Below are positions 24,802-32,874 of a DNA stretch of 35,733 nt, one piece after another (position 1 is the first letter of the stretch; each line of letters starts with the position of its first letter). This stretch comes from JBBQNJ01 sp038329845. Lineage in GTDB: Bacteria; Planctomycetota; Phycisphaerae; Tepidisphaerales; Tepidisphaeraceae. The notes under the pieces are model-generated. The model did not search any database and had not been told where the DNA came from. It worked only from the letters and a program-made list of their open reading frames with translations. A program made the position numbers and the translations under genes. Location: NCBI GenBank assembly GCA_038329845.1, contig JBBQNJ010000051.1:1-35733 (forward strand). The letters are read 5' to 3'.

Positions 24802-26013
24802 TCAATGCCCGTCAGCGGCGGGCGACGATCGCGACGCAGGCGGCGCGGGCGGCGCGGACGGCGCGGACGGCGCGGACGACGTAGCGGGCGGTTGCCCCGC
24901 TCCGGGTGGGGGCAGATTCCGCGGGATCAGACTCTCGCCGCCGCGAAGCGATTCATTGCCTCGCACCACGACCAGGTCCTGATCGCTCAATTCCCCTTTG
25001 ATCGGCGACACCGCCACCATTTGCCCGTCCGATGCTCCGCGCCGCACCGGCACGATCTGGGCCTTCCCCTGTCGCATCACGACCACCGCGGCTTCGGTCC
25101 CCCGGGTGATAATCGAATCCTGCGGAACCAGCGTCGAATCCGACGGATCCAAACTCGTCAACACCGCCCGGGCGAAAAACCCGGGCCGCACCGCGCCGGT
25201 GGGATTCGCCAGCAACAGCTTGACGGCGAAAGTCCGGCTCGACTCATCGGCGGTGGGGAGAATCTGTTCGACTTTGGCCTTGAGGGCGCTGCCCGGCATG
25301 GCGTCGATCAGCACCCGCGATTCAGCGCCGAGGCGCACACGGGCGATCACCGATTCAGGAACGTTCACCCGCACGAAAAGCGGATCGAGCTGCACGATTT
25401 TGGCCACTGGATCGCCTTGGCGAATCCACTCGCCCAATTCGATGTAGCGCCGCGCCACCACGCCGGCCAACGGGGTGATCAACGCGCTCTTGCGGATCGT
25501 CAGCTCCAGCCGATTCACCAGCGCCTGCTTTTCGGCCAGTTCGGCCTGGCGGGTCGCCAGCACCGCCGAATAGATCGCATGTTGGGTGATCGAGTCCTGG
25601 TATTCCTTCTCGGGGGCGACCTTTCGCTCGTACAACTGCTTCATGCGATCAAGGTCGCGCTGGGAGTTTGCGAGAATGGCCTTGGCCTGTTCCACCCCAG
25701 ATGCCGCCGAGCGATGCGCCGCCTCGGCCGCTTCCAGGTCCGCCTCGAGAAGCTCGGTGTCCAGCTTCGCCAGCACCGCTCCGGCCTTGAGTATCTGACC
25801 CTCATCGAACATTCGCTGCTTGACCCAGCCGCCTTCCTCGGCCGCCACCGTCGATTGCGTGACCGGCTCAATCGACGCGACCAGCGGCTGGGTCAACTCC
25901 ACCGCCTGCCGCTTCACCGGCGCCACGTCCACCATCGACGGCCCCATCTGCCCCAACGCCGTCTGCGCCGCCCCAATGATCACCAGCCCGAAGATTCTTA
26001 ATCGAATGCCCAT
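24802..26013 (-). CDS. RND efflux periplasmic adaptor subunit (membrane fusion protein)
   Basis: 403 residues. A signal-like N-terminus (IRLRIFGLVIIGAAQTALG) has no lipobox Cys. The lipoyl/barrel-sandwich halves are VAAEEGGWVKQRMFDEGQIL and ALITPLAGVVARRYIELGEW, flanking a coiled-coil hairpin (~85-165). The beta-barrel part contains VRVNVPESVIARVRLG. It would link the permease to an outer-membrane channel. The C-terminus is a Pro/Ala/Ser low-complexity tail (SAPSAPSAPPAPPAS), encoded by GC-rich short repeats at 24835-24880. It is the first gene of the two-gene operon; no clear Shine-Dalgarno precedes the ATG. Confidence 0.88.
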   Translation of the reverse strand: MGIRLRIFGLVIIGAAQTALGQMGPSMVDVAPVKRQAVELTQPLVASIEPVTQSTVAAEEGGWVKQRMFDEGQILKAGAVLAKLDTELLEADLEAAEAAHRSAASGVEQAKAILANSQRDLDRMKQLYERKVAPEKEYQDSITQHAIYSAVLATRQAELAEKQALVNRLELTIRKSALITPLAGVVARRYIELGEWIRQGDPVAKIVQLDPLFVRVNVPESVIARVRLGAESRVLIDAMPGSALKAKVEQILPTADESSRTFAVKLLLANPTGAVRPGFFARAVLTSLDPSDSTLVPQDSIITRGTEAAVVVMRQGKAQIVPVRRGASDGQMVAVSPIKGELSDQDLVVVRGNESLRGGESLIPRNLPPPGAGQPPATSSAPSAPSAPPAPPASRSSPAADGH

Positions 26014-26127
26014 GAATAGGTCGGATGCTACGTCTCACCGGGCGGGATCGTCAAACACGCCCATCAACTTCGATGCGTGCAACACGCCCAAAAATTAACG
26101 CCCCCACTAAAAGGGGTCGCACAAAAC

Positions 26128-26259
26128 AAAGGGGACGCGATGAATGCCATTCACTTAACGTGAAAACGGCTGGGAAAAGTCGCCTTATTGGTCTAAGACT
26201 GCTGTTGAGTTCGCCGATTTGGGCCCTTAAGTGAATGGCATTCAGCGCGTCCCCTTTTT
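26128..26259. mobile_element. MITE-like element with long terminal inverted repeats (best copy)
   Basis: GAATGCCATTCACTTAA (26142-26158) and TTAAGTGAATGGCATTC (26227-26243) are perfect 17-bp inverted repeats. Outside them AAAGGGGACGCG (26128-26139) and CGCGTCCCCTTT (26247-26258) extend the inverted repeat to about 31 bp with one or two mismatches. The inner ~68 bp has a hairpin, CGGCT/AGTCG, conserved with the copy at 186. No reading frame of note is present. It lies in the 353-bp gap between the adaptor and glycosyltransferase genes; the remainder of that gap holds only an extra AAAAGGGGTCGC motif at 26109. Confidence 0.7.
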
Positions 26260-26366
26260 ACTCCCCATCGCCTATTTTTACTCGCCCACGATTGTTGACG
26301 CAGGCCAAAAGTTTGGCCACGCCCGATGCGTGCGGCGGACGCCGTGTAAGAAGGTATGATGCGCCG

Positions 26367-27848
26367 ATGTCCAAGGAATCCCGCGCCGGCCGCCGGGAAC
26401 GGCAGCATTGGACCGAGTGGGCAGTCGCCTGGGCGGTCACGGCGATGTTTGTTTTGATCTGCGGCGCTGTGTCGCTGCGCCACGAGGATTGGCGCGACGA
26501 GGCCGACGCCTGGTTGATCGCCCGCGACGCCGGCGTCAGCGAGGTCTGGGCGTTGACCCGCAAAGTTGGGATGCCGGCGACCTGGTATCTCTTGAACATG
26601 CCCGCCGCCAAGGCTGGGCTGAATCCGATCTGGATGCACTGGGTGAACCTGGCGGCGGCCGTGGCGGCAGCGCTGATCATGCTCCGTTGGGGGCCGTTTC
26701 CGTGGCTTGTGCGGGCGTCGATCGTGTTCAGCTATATGTTCGCGTACGAATACGCCATAGTGGCGCGGCCCTATTCGCTGGTGGCGCTGGGCGCATTTGC
26801 GGTCGCGGCACTGCATCGCGGGCACCGCCGCCATCCCCTTGCGCTCGGCCTGGCGGTGGCGTTTCTGGCCAACACCACCGTTCACGGGCTATTCATCGCG
26901 TTCGCGTATGCCACATGGTTTGCTTTCGACGCCGTGCGCGGACGCCCTCTCGACCGCCGCACCATCGTCGCCCTCGTCGTCATGGCCGCCGGCGGGGCGC
27001 TCTGCGTGGCGCAGCTTTATGATCCCCATCCAGCGCAGTTCTCCGATGCCGCGGGAATTCGCTATCCCTACGCGTTGGAGGATGCCTTGCGAAATCTCGG
27101 CGCTATACCGCCGCCGGAAATGGAACAATTCGGCACCGAGCCGGCGCTGATCATCAATTCGCTTCTCGTCGCGCTGGTCGTGCTCGTCATCGTGCGCCAA
27201 CGCAGTGCGGCGGGGGGGTGGACCCTGTTGGTCGGGATCGTGCTGCTCGGATACGTCTTCCTTTACAAATGGTTCCAGGCCCCGCGCCACGCGGGGATGG
27301 TCACGGTGCTGCTGATCATGTCCACATGGATCGCCGTAGCGGACGACCCGATGATGCGCCGGGGCCGTTTCGCCCGCCAGGCGCTGCACTGGGCGCTGGG
27401 CGTGGCGATGGGCATCTCAGTGACGACGGCCGTATCGTGGTGGCTGTGGGATTGGCGATACGAATACTCCCATGGCCGGCAGATGGCCCGGTGGATTGAT
27501 GCGCACTACCCGCCGGAGTCGGGCATCGTGATCAGCTCGCAGATTTACGGAACGTCGGTGCTGATGTATTCCCATCGCCGACAGTTCTGGTATGCCGATC
27601 TACGCCAGTGGGGATCGTATTGCCCGTGGGATGCGAATTACGTCAAGAACCTGGGTCTGCATCCGCGGATTATGATGGCGCGCACCCTTGCTCAGTTCGG
27701 CGATCGCAATGTGCGGCTGCTGCTGCCCTATGGCGCCGGGTTCCGGTTTGATGGCTGGGAGCTGGAGCACCAGACCGAAGGAACCGACGGCCTCGCCGCC
27801 GAGCGGGCACAGGAGGCGTTTTTCCTGTATCGTCCGTCGAAACCTTGA
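26367..27848 (+). CDS. Multi-pass membrane protein, probable GT-C-type glycosyltransferase
   Basis: 493 residues from ATG 26367. A longer in-frame start at 26235 lies inside the inverted-repeat element and is unlikely. About ten membrane helices are visible (for example WAVAWAVTAMFVLICGAVSL and LLVALVVLVIV). The first periplasmic loop has HEDWRDEADAW (39-49); an acidic motif in this position is typical of ArnT/PMT-like GT-C enzymes, which use lipid-linked sugars. The C-terminal part is soluble (YPPESGIVISSQIYGTS and onward). The acceptor is not known. The family call is based on topology and the DE motif only. The Shine-Dalgarno is weak (AAGG 13 bases upstream). A terminator follows 70 bp after the stop. 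Confidence 0.6.
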   Translation: MSKESRAGRRERQHWTEWAVAWAVTAMFVLICGAVSLRHEDWRDEADAWLIARDAGVSEVWALTRKVGMPATWYLLNMPAAKAGLNPIWMHWVNLAAAVAAALIMLRWGPFPWLVRASIVFSYMFAYEYAIVARPYSLVALGAFAVAALHRGHRRHPLALGLAVAFLANTTVHGLFIAFAYATWFAFDAVRGRPLDRRTIVALVVMAAGGALCVAQLYDPHPAQFSDAAGIRYPYALEDALRNLGAIPPPEMEQFGTEPALIINSLLVALVVLVIVRQRSAAGGWTLLVGIVLLGYVFLYKWFQAPRHAGMVTVLLIMSTWIAVADDPMMRRGRFARQALHWALGVAMGISVTTAVSWWLWDWRYEYSHGRQMARWIDAHYPPESGIVISSQIYGTSVLMYSHRRQFWYADLRQWGSYCPWDANYVKNLGLHPRIMMARTLAQFGDRNVRLLLPYGAGFRFDGWELEHQTEGTDGLAAERAQEAFFLYRPSKP

Positions 27849-27918
27849 GGGGTCCGGGAAAGCCAGGCCGCCCAAGGAGTGAATCCCCGAACGATCGCGG
27901 AGAATCGACCGTTGTGGT

Positions 27919-27940
27919 GCAGGCTTCCAGCCTGCTTTTT
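27919..27940 (+). terminator. Rho-independent terminator after the glycosyltransferase gene
   Basis: GCAGGCT-TCC-AGCCTGC is a perfect 7-bp stem with a 3-nt loop, followed at once by TTTTT. It lies 21 bp before the ATG of the aldo/keto reductase, so that gene must have its own promoter or depend on readthrough. Confidence 0.75.
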
Positions 27941-27961
27941 GTCAATAAAGGAGAGAAGTTC

Positions 27962-28942
27962 ATGCAATATCGCGCATTGGGTAAGACGGGTCTGCGGGTC
28001 AGCGAGATTGGCTTTGGCGCCTGGGGGATCGGCGGCGAGTGGGGCGGACGCGACGATCAGCAGGCGATCGCGGCCATTCACCGCGCTCTGGACCTGGGGG
28101 TCAACTTTATCGACACCGCCCACGTCTACGGACAAGGCCACAGCGAAACGCTCATCGGCCAGGCGATCAAAGACCGAAGCGACAAGCCGCTGATCGCCAC
28201 GAAGATTCCGCCGAAGACCTATCGCTGGCCGGTGCTGCCCACCGATCGCGCCGCGGAGACCTTCCCCGCCGACTGGGTGGTCCAATGCACCGAGGAGAGT
28301 CTGCGCCGGCTGGGAGTGGAACGCATCGACATCCAGCAGTTCCACGCCTGGACGCCGGCCTTCGAGACCCAGACCGAATGGCGCGACGGGATCGAGAAGC
28401 TGAAGAAACAGGGGAAGATCCGCGCCTTCGGGGTCTCCGCCAACGACTGGGACCCTTATGGAACCGTCGGCGCCGTCGAGCGCGGGCTTATCGAGACCGT
28501 CCAGGTCATTTACAACATTTTCGAGCAGCGCCCCGCCGAAGGCCTGCTGCCGGCGGCCCTGAAGCAGGGCGTGGGGATCATCGTGCGAGTCCCATTCGAG
28601 GAAGGGCTGCTGACCGGCACGCTCAGCCCCGAATACCAGTTCGCCGAAGGCGACTGGCGGGCGAAGTGGCTGCCGGTCGAACGCCGTCGGGAGGTGCAAA
28701 CGCGAGTGAAGAAGCTCGAAAAATTCCTGGCACCCGATCGCCCGACGTTGGCGAGCCTGGCCCTGAAGTTCTGCCTCAGCCACCCGGCGATCAGCACGGT
28801 GATCCCCGGGATGCGAAGACCATCACACGTCGAGCAGAACGCGGGCGCGTCCGACGGCCTGCCGCTGCCCGAATCGACTGTCGATGAGCTGCGTCGCCAT
28901 GCGTTCATCCATGGCTGGGCGTATCCGTGGGCGCAGAAGTGA
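27962..28942 (+). CDS. Aldo/keto reductase
   Basis: 326 residues from ATG 27962, with AAAGGAG upstream; an earlier in-frame start would cross the terminator. It has the family opening MQYRALGKTGLRVSEIGFGA and all four catalytic residues: Asp51, Tyr56 (FIDTAHVYG), Lys81 (IATK) and His128 (QQFHAW). The NADPH-binding end is partly seen in STVIPGMRRPSHVEQNAGA. It would reduce an aldehyde or ketone, perhaps of a sugar, in the cytoplasm. Substrate cannot be read. It converges with the sigma-54 activator gene, 24 bp between stops. Confidence 0.88.
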   Translation: MQYRALGKTGLRVSEIGFGAWGIGGEWGGRDDQQAIAAIHRALDLGVNFIDTAHVYGQGHSETLIGQAIKDRSDKPLIATKIPPKTYRWPVLPTDRAAETFPADWVVQCTEESLRRLGVERIDIQQFHAWTPAFETQTEWRDGIEKLKKQGKIRAFGVSANDWDPYGTVGAVERGLIETVQVIYNIFEQRPAEGLLPAALKQGVGIIVRVPFEEGLLTGTLSPEYQFAEGDWRAKWLPVERRREVQTRVKKLEKFLAPDRPTLASLALKFCLSHPAISTVIPGMRRPSHVEQNAGASDGLPLPESTVDELRRHAFIHGWAYPWAQK

Positions 28943-28966
28943 TCGACTCGCCGGCGGACACACCCG

Positions 28967-30598
28967 CTATTCGCCGGACTCGATCCCCAGTTCCTTCACC
29001 TTCTTGTTCAACGTGTTGCGATTGATCCCCAAGAAGTCGGCGGCGCGGATCTTCACCCCGGCGCAGCGGGCCAAGGCCCGGTCGATCAGCGCGCGTTCGA
29101 TCTGGTTGATCACCAGCTCGTAAATCTTCCCTTCCTGCATTTCGTAATCCGCGATTGCCTGCTCGGCCAGGCGTCGGGTCAGTGTTTCGGTCGATTCGCT
29201 CACCGGGGCGCTGCGCCGCTGCTGGGCGAACATCTTCACGCTCAAGGGGAGCAAATCCTCGGAAAAATCGTCATCGCGGCTGAGCACCACCGCCCGCTCG
29301 ACTGCGTTTTCCAGTTCACGCACGTTCCCCGGCCAGGGATATCGCAGCAGGATATTGAGCATGTCGCGGCTGATCCGCTTGAGCGATCGCCCGTTCATCG
29401 CGTTGTACTTGTCCAGGAAGTAGTCGATCAGCGATGGAACGTCCTCGCGGCGATTTCGCAACGGCGGAAGGTAGATGCTCACCACGTTCAGCCGGTAGAA
29501 CAAGTCTTCCCGGAAGTTCCCCTTGGCCACCTCCTCCTGCAAATCGACGTTGGTGGCGGCGATCACGCGCACGTCCACCTTCACCGTCTGATTGTCCCCC
29601 ACCCGCTCAAACTCGCGCTCCTGAAGCACCCGCAGCAGCTTGACCTGCAACTGCGGCTCCATCGTCCCGATTTCATCCAGAAAAATCGTCCCCTGGTCGG
29701 CAGCCTCGAACCGCCCGGCCTTGTCGCGGATCGCGCCGGTGAAGCTCCCTTTGACGTGCCCGAACAGTTCGCTTTCCAGCAGGGTGCTGGCCATCGCCCC
29801 GCAGTTGACGCGGATAAACGGTTTGTCCTTACGCGGCGAGTTGTAATGGATTGCCTTGGCGATCATCTCCTTGCCGGTGCCCGTTTCGCCCAGCAGCAGC
29901 ACGGTCGCGCGGCTGTTGGCCACCTGCCCGACCACCGCGAACACATCGTGCATCGCCGGGGAATCCCCAATGATGTTCTCGAATCGGTAGCGGTCGCGCA
30001 CCTGCGCCCGCAGTTGGGCGTTTTCCTCGAGCAACTCCTCCTTCTGACGCATCACCATCCGGTTGATCTGGATCGCCTGGGCCAAAAACGCGGCGATGAT
30101 CTCCAGGACCTTGTGATCATTTCGCAATTGATCCGGATTGCCGAACGGCTTGTCCACCGACAGCGCCCCGACGGTGCGATCCTCGATGCGGATCGGCACG
30201 CAGATGAAGCTGATCGGTTGGCTGTTATCCGCGGACAGCCGGCCCGTGCGGTTCAGGAAATCCGGCTCCTGGCGCAAGTCCGGCACCACCCGCGCCCGTC
30301 CCGAGGCGACCACGCTGCCGGTGATCCCTTCGCCCAAGGCGTACTTTCCCCGCTCGATCTCGATCGGAGTCAGCCCCACCGCCGCCTCGGTGCGCAATCG
30401 CCCGCTGCTGTCATCCAACAGCACCAAGGCGCCGCGCTTCATGGCAAGCTTATCCGAGATGATCTTCATGATCTTGCCGAAGGCCCCGCGCAGATCGAGC
30501 GTCGAGGAGAGAATCTGTGCGATCTCGGTGAGGATGGCTAGCTGTTGATCCGGTGCACGTGCCGCCGCCTCCAACGCGAGCAGGGGGTGTTCCATCAT
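28967..30598 (-). CDS. Sigma-54-dependent activator with N-terminal GAF domain (NifA-like layout)
   Basis: 543 residues. A GAF domain covers ~20-180 (LGEGITGSVVASGRARVVPD, FICVPIRIEDRTVGALSVDK). The AAA+ domain (~205-440) has Walker A GETGTGKE (237-244), Walker B GTIFLDEIG and the sigma-54 contact loop GSFTGA (284-289), where the usual GAFTGA Ala is Ser. A Fis-type helix-turn-helix ends the protein (GVKIRAADFLGINRNTLNKKV). It activates promoters of RNA polymerase with sigma-54 in response to a signal bound by the GAF domain. No receiver domain is present. Clear -24/-12 promoters were not found in the window. It is divergent from the diguanylate cyclase gene across 369 bp. Confidence 0.92.
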   Translation of the reverse strand: MMEHPLLALEAAARAPDQQLAILTEIAQILSSTLDLRGAFGKIMKIISDKLAMKRGALVLLDDSSGRLRTEAAVGLTPIEIERGKYALGEGITGSVVASGRARVVPDLRQEPDFLNRTGRLSADNSQPISFICVPIRIEDRTVGALSVDKPFGNPDQLRNDHKVLEIIAAFLAQAIQINRMVMRQKEELLEENAQLRAQVRDRYRFENIIGDSPAMHDVFAVVGQVANSRATVLLLGETGTGKEMIAKAIHYNSPRKDKPFIRVNCGAMASTLLESELFGHVKGSFTGAIRDKAGRFEAADQGTIFLDEIGTMEPQLQVKLLRVLQEREFERVGDNQTVKVDVRVIAATNVDLQEEVAKGNFREDLFYRLNVVSIYLPPLRNRREDVPSLIDYFLDKYNAMNGRSLKRISRDMLNILLRYPWPGNVRELENAVERAVVLSRDDDFSEDLLPLSVKMFAQQRRSAPVSESTETLTRRLAEQAIADYEMQEGKIYELVINQIERALIDRALARCAGVKIRAADFLGINRNTLNKKVKELGIESGE

Positions 30599-30967
30599 GC
30601 TGTAATGTTATGCTTCATCAGGTCGAAATGAAAGAAAATTGGACACATTCTGACGATGTGCCTGCTTCTTAGGCATTGCCTGGGAAATGTGTTCAGGTCG
30701 GGAGGAAAGGCTGGTCCCCCCCGAATACGGTTTGCTGATGGATTTCAAATTTGAGATTTCAAATCCGGTTCTTGAATCATCAAGATCGGTTGGAAGTCGA
30801 AATTCGGTCTGAATCTCCAAGGCATTACCGGCGGGGGCTTTAGTTGGAGCCCCTTCATTCCGATACCCTTTATGTCGGATGTACCGTCTGGCCGGTTGCG
30901 CCGCGACCCCTGGACGACGGCGAGATCGCCCCTCGCCCATCGACCTTTCCCGCGGGAGCTTTCGGCG
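30599..30967. promoter_or_regulatory. 369-bp divergent intergenic region with several inverted repeats
   Basis: Between the sigma-54 activator and the diguanylate cyclase. CACAT/ATGTG flank TCTGACG (30644-30660); AGGCATTGCCT is palindromic; GATTTCAAAT is repeated directly at 30741-30750 and 30755-30764 around the palindrome TCAAATTTGA; GGGGCT and AGCCCC (30834-30853) form a hairpin. No promoter of sigma-54 type (GG-N10-GC) with good match was recognised. Confidence 0.4.
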
Positions 30968-32413
30968 ATGCGTCGCCTCTTCTACAGCTTGTCGTTGCAA
31001 ACCCAGTTGATCCTCCTCGGGATCGTCTGCCTGGGGATGATGGGGCTGGGAATCCTTCTTCTGGCGGCCCCGGTCGTCTTCCCGGATGGGCCGCTGCGCC
31101 TTCACGACGGCGAACCGATCGCAGGCCGGGTCATCATCGCGACGGTGCTTGCCGGGTTCGGCTGCCTGGGATTGATCGCGGGGCAGGTCCATCGATTTAT
31201 CCGCCCGATCGAGCAGCTCCGCGACGGCCTCACCCATGTCATCGCCGGCGATCTTCAGGCCGCTCTGCCCGATCCGATGCCCAATCGCGATCTGGAATCC
31301 TTGCGACTGACTTTCGACCGCATGGTTCGGCAACTGCGCGAAGCGCGCGATGCGCAGGCGGCGTCGGAACAGGTGCTGGCCGAGCGGACGCGAACCGTCG
31401 ATCGGCTGCTGGACTTTTCCCAGACCATCCAGGGCGCCGGCCATCCCGACCAGGTGTGCCAGACGCTCAGTCACTACCTTCGGACAGAGCTGGAACTGGC
31501 GGGCGTAATAATTCTCGCCCGCGATGCCGAGGTGCTGCCCGCGATCACCGCCAAGGCCGCCTGGCCGGAAAATGTCCTGGATCCGGCCCATCCGGTGGGG
31601 GAGATGGATGCGGCGATGTGCCCCTGCTTGCGGCAAAGCCTGCCCCGGCTGTTCAAGCCGGACGGCTCGCCGGTGCGCTGCGCGATTGATGCCTGCCTGG
31701 CGCTGCCGGACGTGGCGGCGCACCCCGCCTACTGCATCCCGTTCAACATCGGCCGCCGTTTCCAGGTTCTGGTCCACATGCTGTTGCCCGTCGAGCAGTC
31801 GTGGACCGAAGAGCGCCGCCAACTCGCCCAGACCTACGTCAACACGGCCCATTCGGCGATGATGATGCTGAACACGATCCGCGAAGCCGAGACACAGAGC
31901 ATGACCGATCCGCTGACCGGGCTGTTCAATCGGCGCAGCATGGATCAACTACTCCAGCGCGAAGTGGCCTTGGCCGACCGCTACAACCATCCGTTATCGC
32001 TGGTGATCGTGGACCTGGACAAGTTCAAGGATGTCAACGATGCCTACGGCCACGCTGCGGGCGATCACATCCTAAAGGCCTTCGCCGACGCCGTGAGAAT
32101 CACCCTGCGCAAGACCGATCTGGCCTTCCGCTACGGCGGGGACGAGTTCGTCATCGCCTTGCCGCAGACGCCCATCACCCAGGCCCAGCAAGTCGTGCAG
32201 AAACTCCGCCAGGGTTTCGCCTCGGTAGATTTTTCCCATGCGATCACGCGCCTCGATCAGCAGCCGACGTTAAGCATCGGCCTGGCCGAGCGCAACAAGC
32301 ACAACAACATCGTCACTCTGCAAAATCTTCTCGCCGCCGCCGACGAAGCCCTCTACCAGGCCAAGGGCGACAACCGCAACTGCGTCCGCCTCTACCAGCC
32401 CCACGCGGCGTAG
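30968..32413 (+). CDS. Membrane-anchored GAF-GGDEF diguanylate cyclase
   Basis: 481 residues from ATG 30968 (GGGAG 12 bases upstream); an upstream in-frame start adds 32 residues with no membrane or domain support. Two membrane helices (LQTQLILLGIVCLGMMGLGI and VIIATVLAGFGCLGLIAG) flank a short periplasmic loop. A HAMP-like linker (IRPIEQLRDGLTHVIAGDL) and GAF-like domain (~150-310) with a cluster of cysteines (MCPCLRQ, CAIDACL, AYCIPF) follow. The GGDEF domain has DPLTGLFNRR, the active site RYGGDEF and, five residues before it, RKTD, an intact inhibitory RxxD site. It makes cyclic di-GMP with product inhibition. The four to five Cys may bind a metal or haem-like ligand, by inference. Confidence 0.9.
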   Translation: MRRLFYSLSLQTQLILLGIVCLGMMGLGILLLAAPVVFPDGPLRLHDGEPIAGRVIIATVLAGFGCLGLIAGQVHRFIRPIEQLRDGLTHVIAGDLQAALPDPMPNRDLESLRLTFDRMVRQLREARDAQAASEQVLAERTRTVDRLLDFSQTIQGAGHPDQVCQTLSHYLRTELELAGVIILARDAEVLPAITAKAAWPENVLDPAHPVGEMDAAMCPCLRQSLPRLFKPDGSPVRCAIDACLALPDVAAHPAYCIPFNIGRRFQVLVHMLLPVEQSWTEERRQLAQTYVNTAHSAMMMLNTIREAETQSMTDPLTGLFNRRSMDQLLQREVALADRYNHPLSLVIVDLDKFKDVNDAYGHAAGDHILKAFADAVRITLRKTDLAFRYGGDEFVIALPQTPITQAQQVVQKLRQGFASVDFSHAITRLDQQPTLSIGLAERNKHNNIVTLQNLLAAADEALYQAKGDNRNCVRLYQPHAA

Positions 32414-32448
32414 ACGCCGGGTGGGCGGCCCATGGCTTCTATCCAAAT

Positions 32449-32751
32449 TTATTTCGATTCCCCAGGGGTTTCAGGCGAGAACGGCCACCGGGAACGGCTG
32501 GAAACGGCCCCCGGAACCTTATGTGCCAATCGCAGAGGAATCAACCGCCTTGGAACTCGCTTTAAGTCAGTTGGGATGACTGATGCAAATACTGACATCC
32601 CGCCGTCCGTCGGCAGTACATTCCCATGTTCGTCAAGGGTCACGTCGCCTTGGATTGGATGTCCCGACGGGCGCACACCCAGTTCGCAAGTGCCGTTGCC
32701 CACACGAGGTCGGCCCGCTTGTTCGCACATGCTGCGATATACACGTGGCAT
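32449..32751 (-). CDS. Small protein resembling Tse2-like ADP-ribosyltransferase toxins (tentative)
   Basis: 100 residues from Met at 32751 (MPRVYRSMCEQ); a start at 32796 adds 15 residues. The order YR..., CELGVRPSG, DVTLDEHGNVLPTDGGMSVF, then RRLIPLRLAHKVPGAV is like small proteins related to the Tse2 toxin, in which VYR and GGxSVF are the conserved blocks. Those are NAD-using toxins; here only short motifs support the link. It lies 78-123 bp after the sulfatase gene on the same strand and is convergent with the cyclase gene. No immunity gene next to it is recognised. It could also be a shadow, because plus-strand frames cover the same bases. Confidence 0.4.
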   Translation of the reverse strand: MPRVYRSMCEQAGRPRVGNGTCELGVRPSGHPIQGDVTLDEHGNVLPTDGGMSVFASVIPTDLKRVPRRLIPLRLAHKVPGAVSSRSRWPFSPETPGESK

Positions 32752-32874
32752 GAAGGACTCGCTTATTTCATGAGTACTGGCGTTCGCTACGACCAAACGA
32801 ATGTCTTGGAACTCTGGCGCGCGATGAGTCCGCCTATCGATCGCGAACCGCCTGCAAGGCTCCTCACTTGGTCA

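Noticed and set aside
26235..26366. N-terminal extension of the glycosyltransferase
   Set aside because: The extension would be encoded in the inverted-repeat element and has no membrane helix; ATG 26367 is better.
30599..30967. Sigma-54 promoter for the activator or cyclase
   Set aside because: No TGGCAC-N5-TTGC-like match with correct spacing could be recognised.
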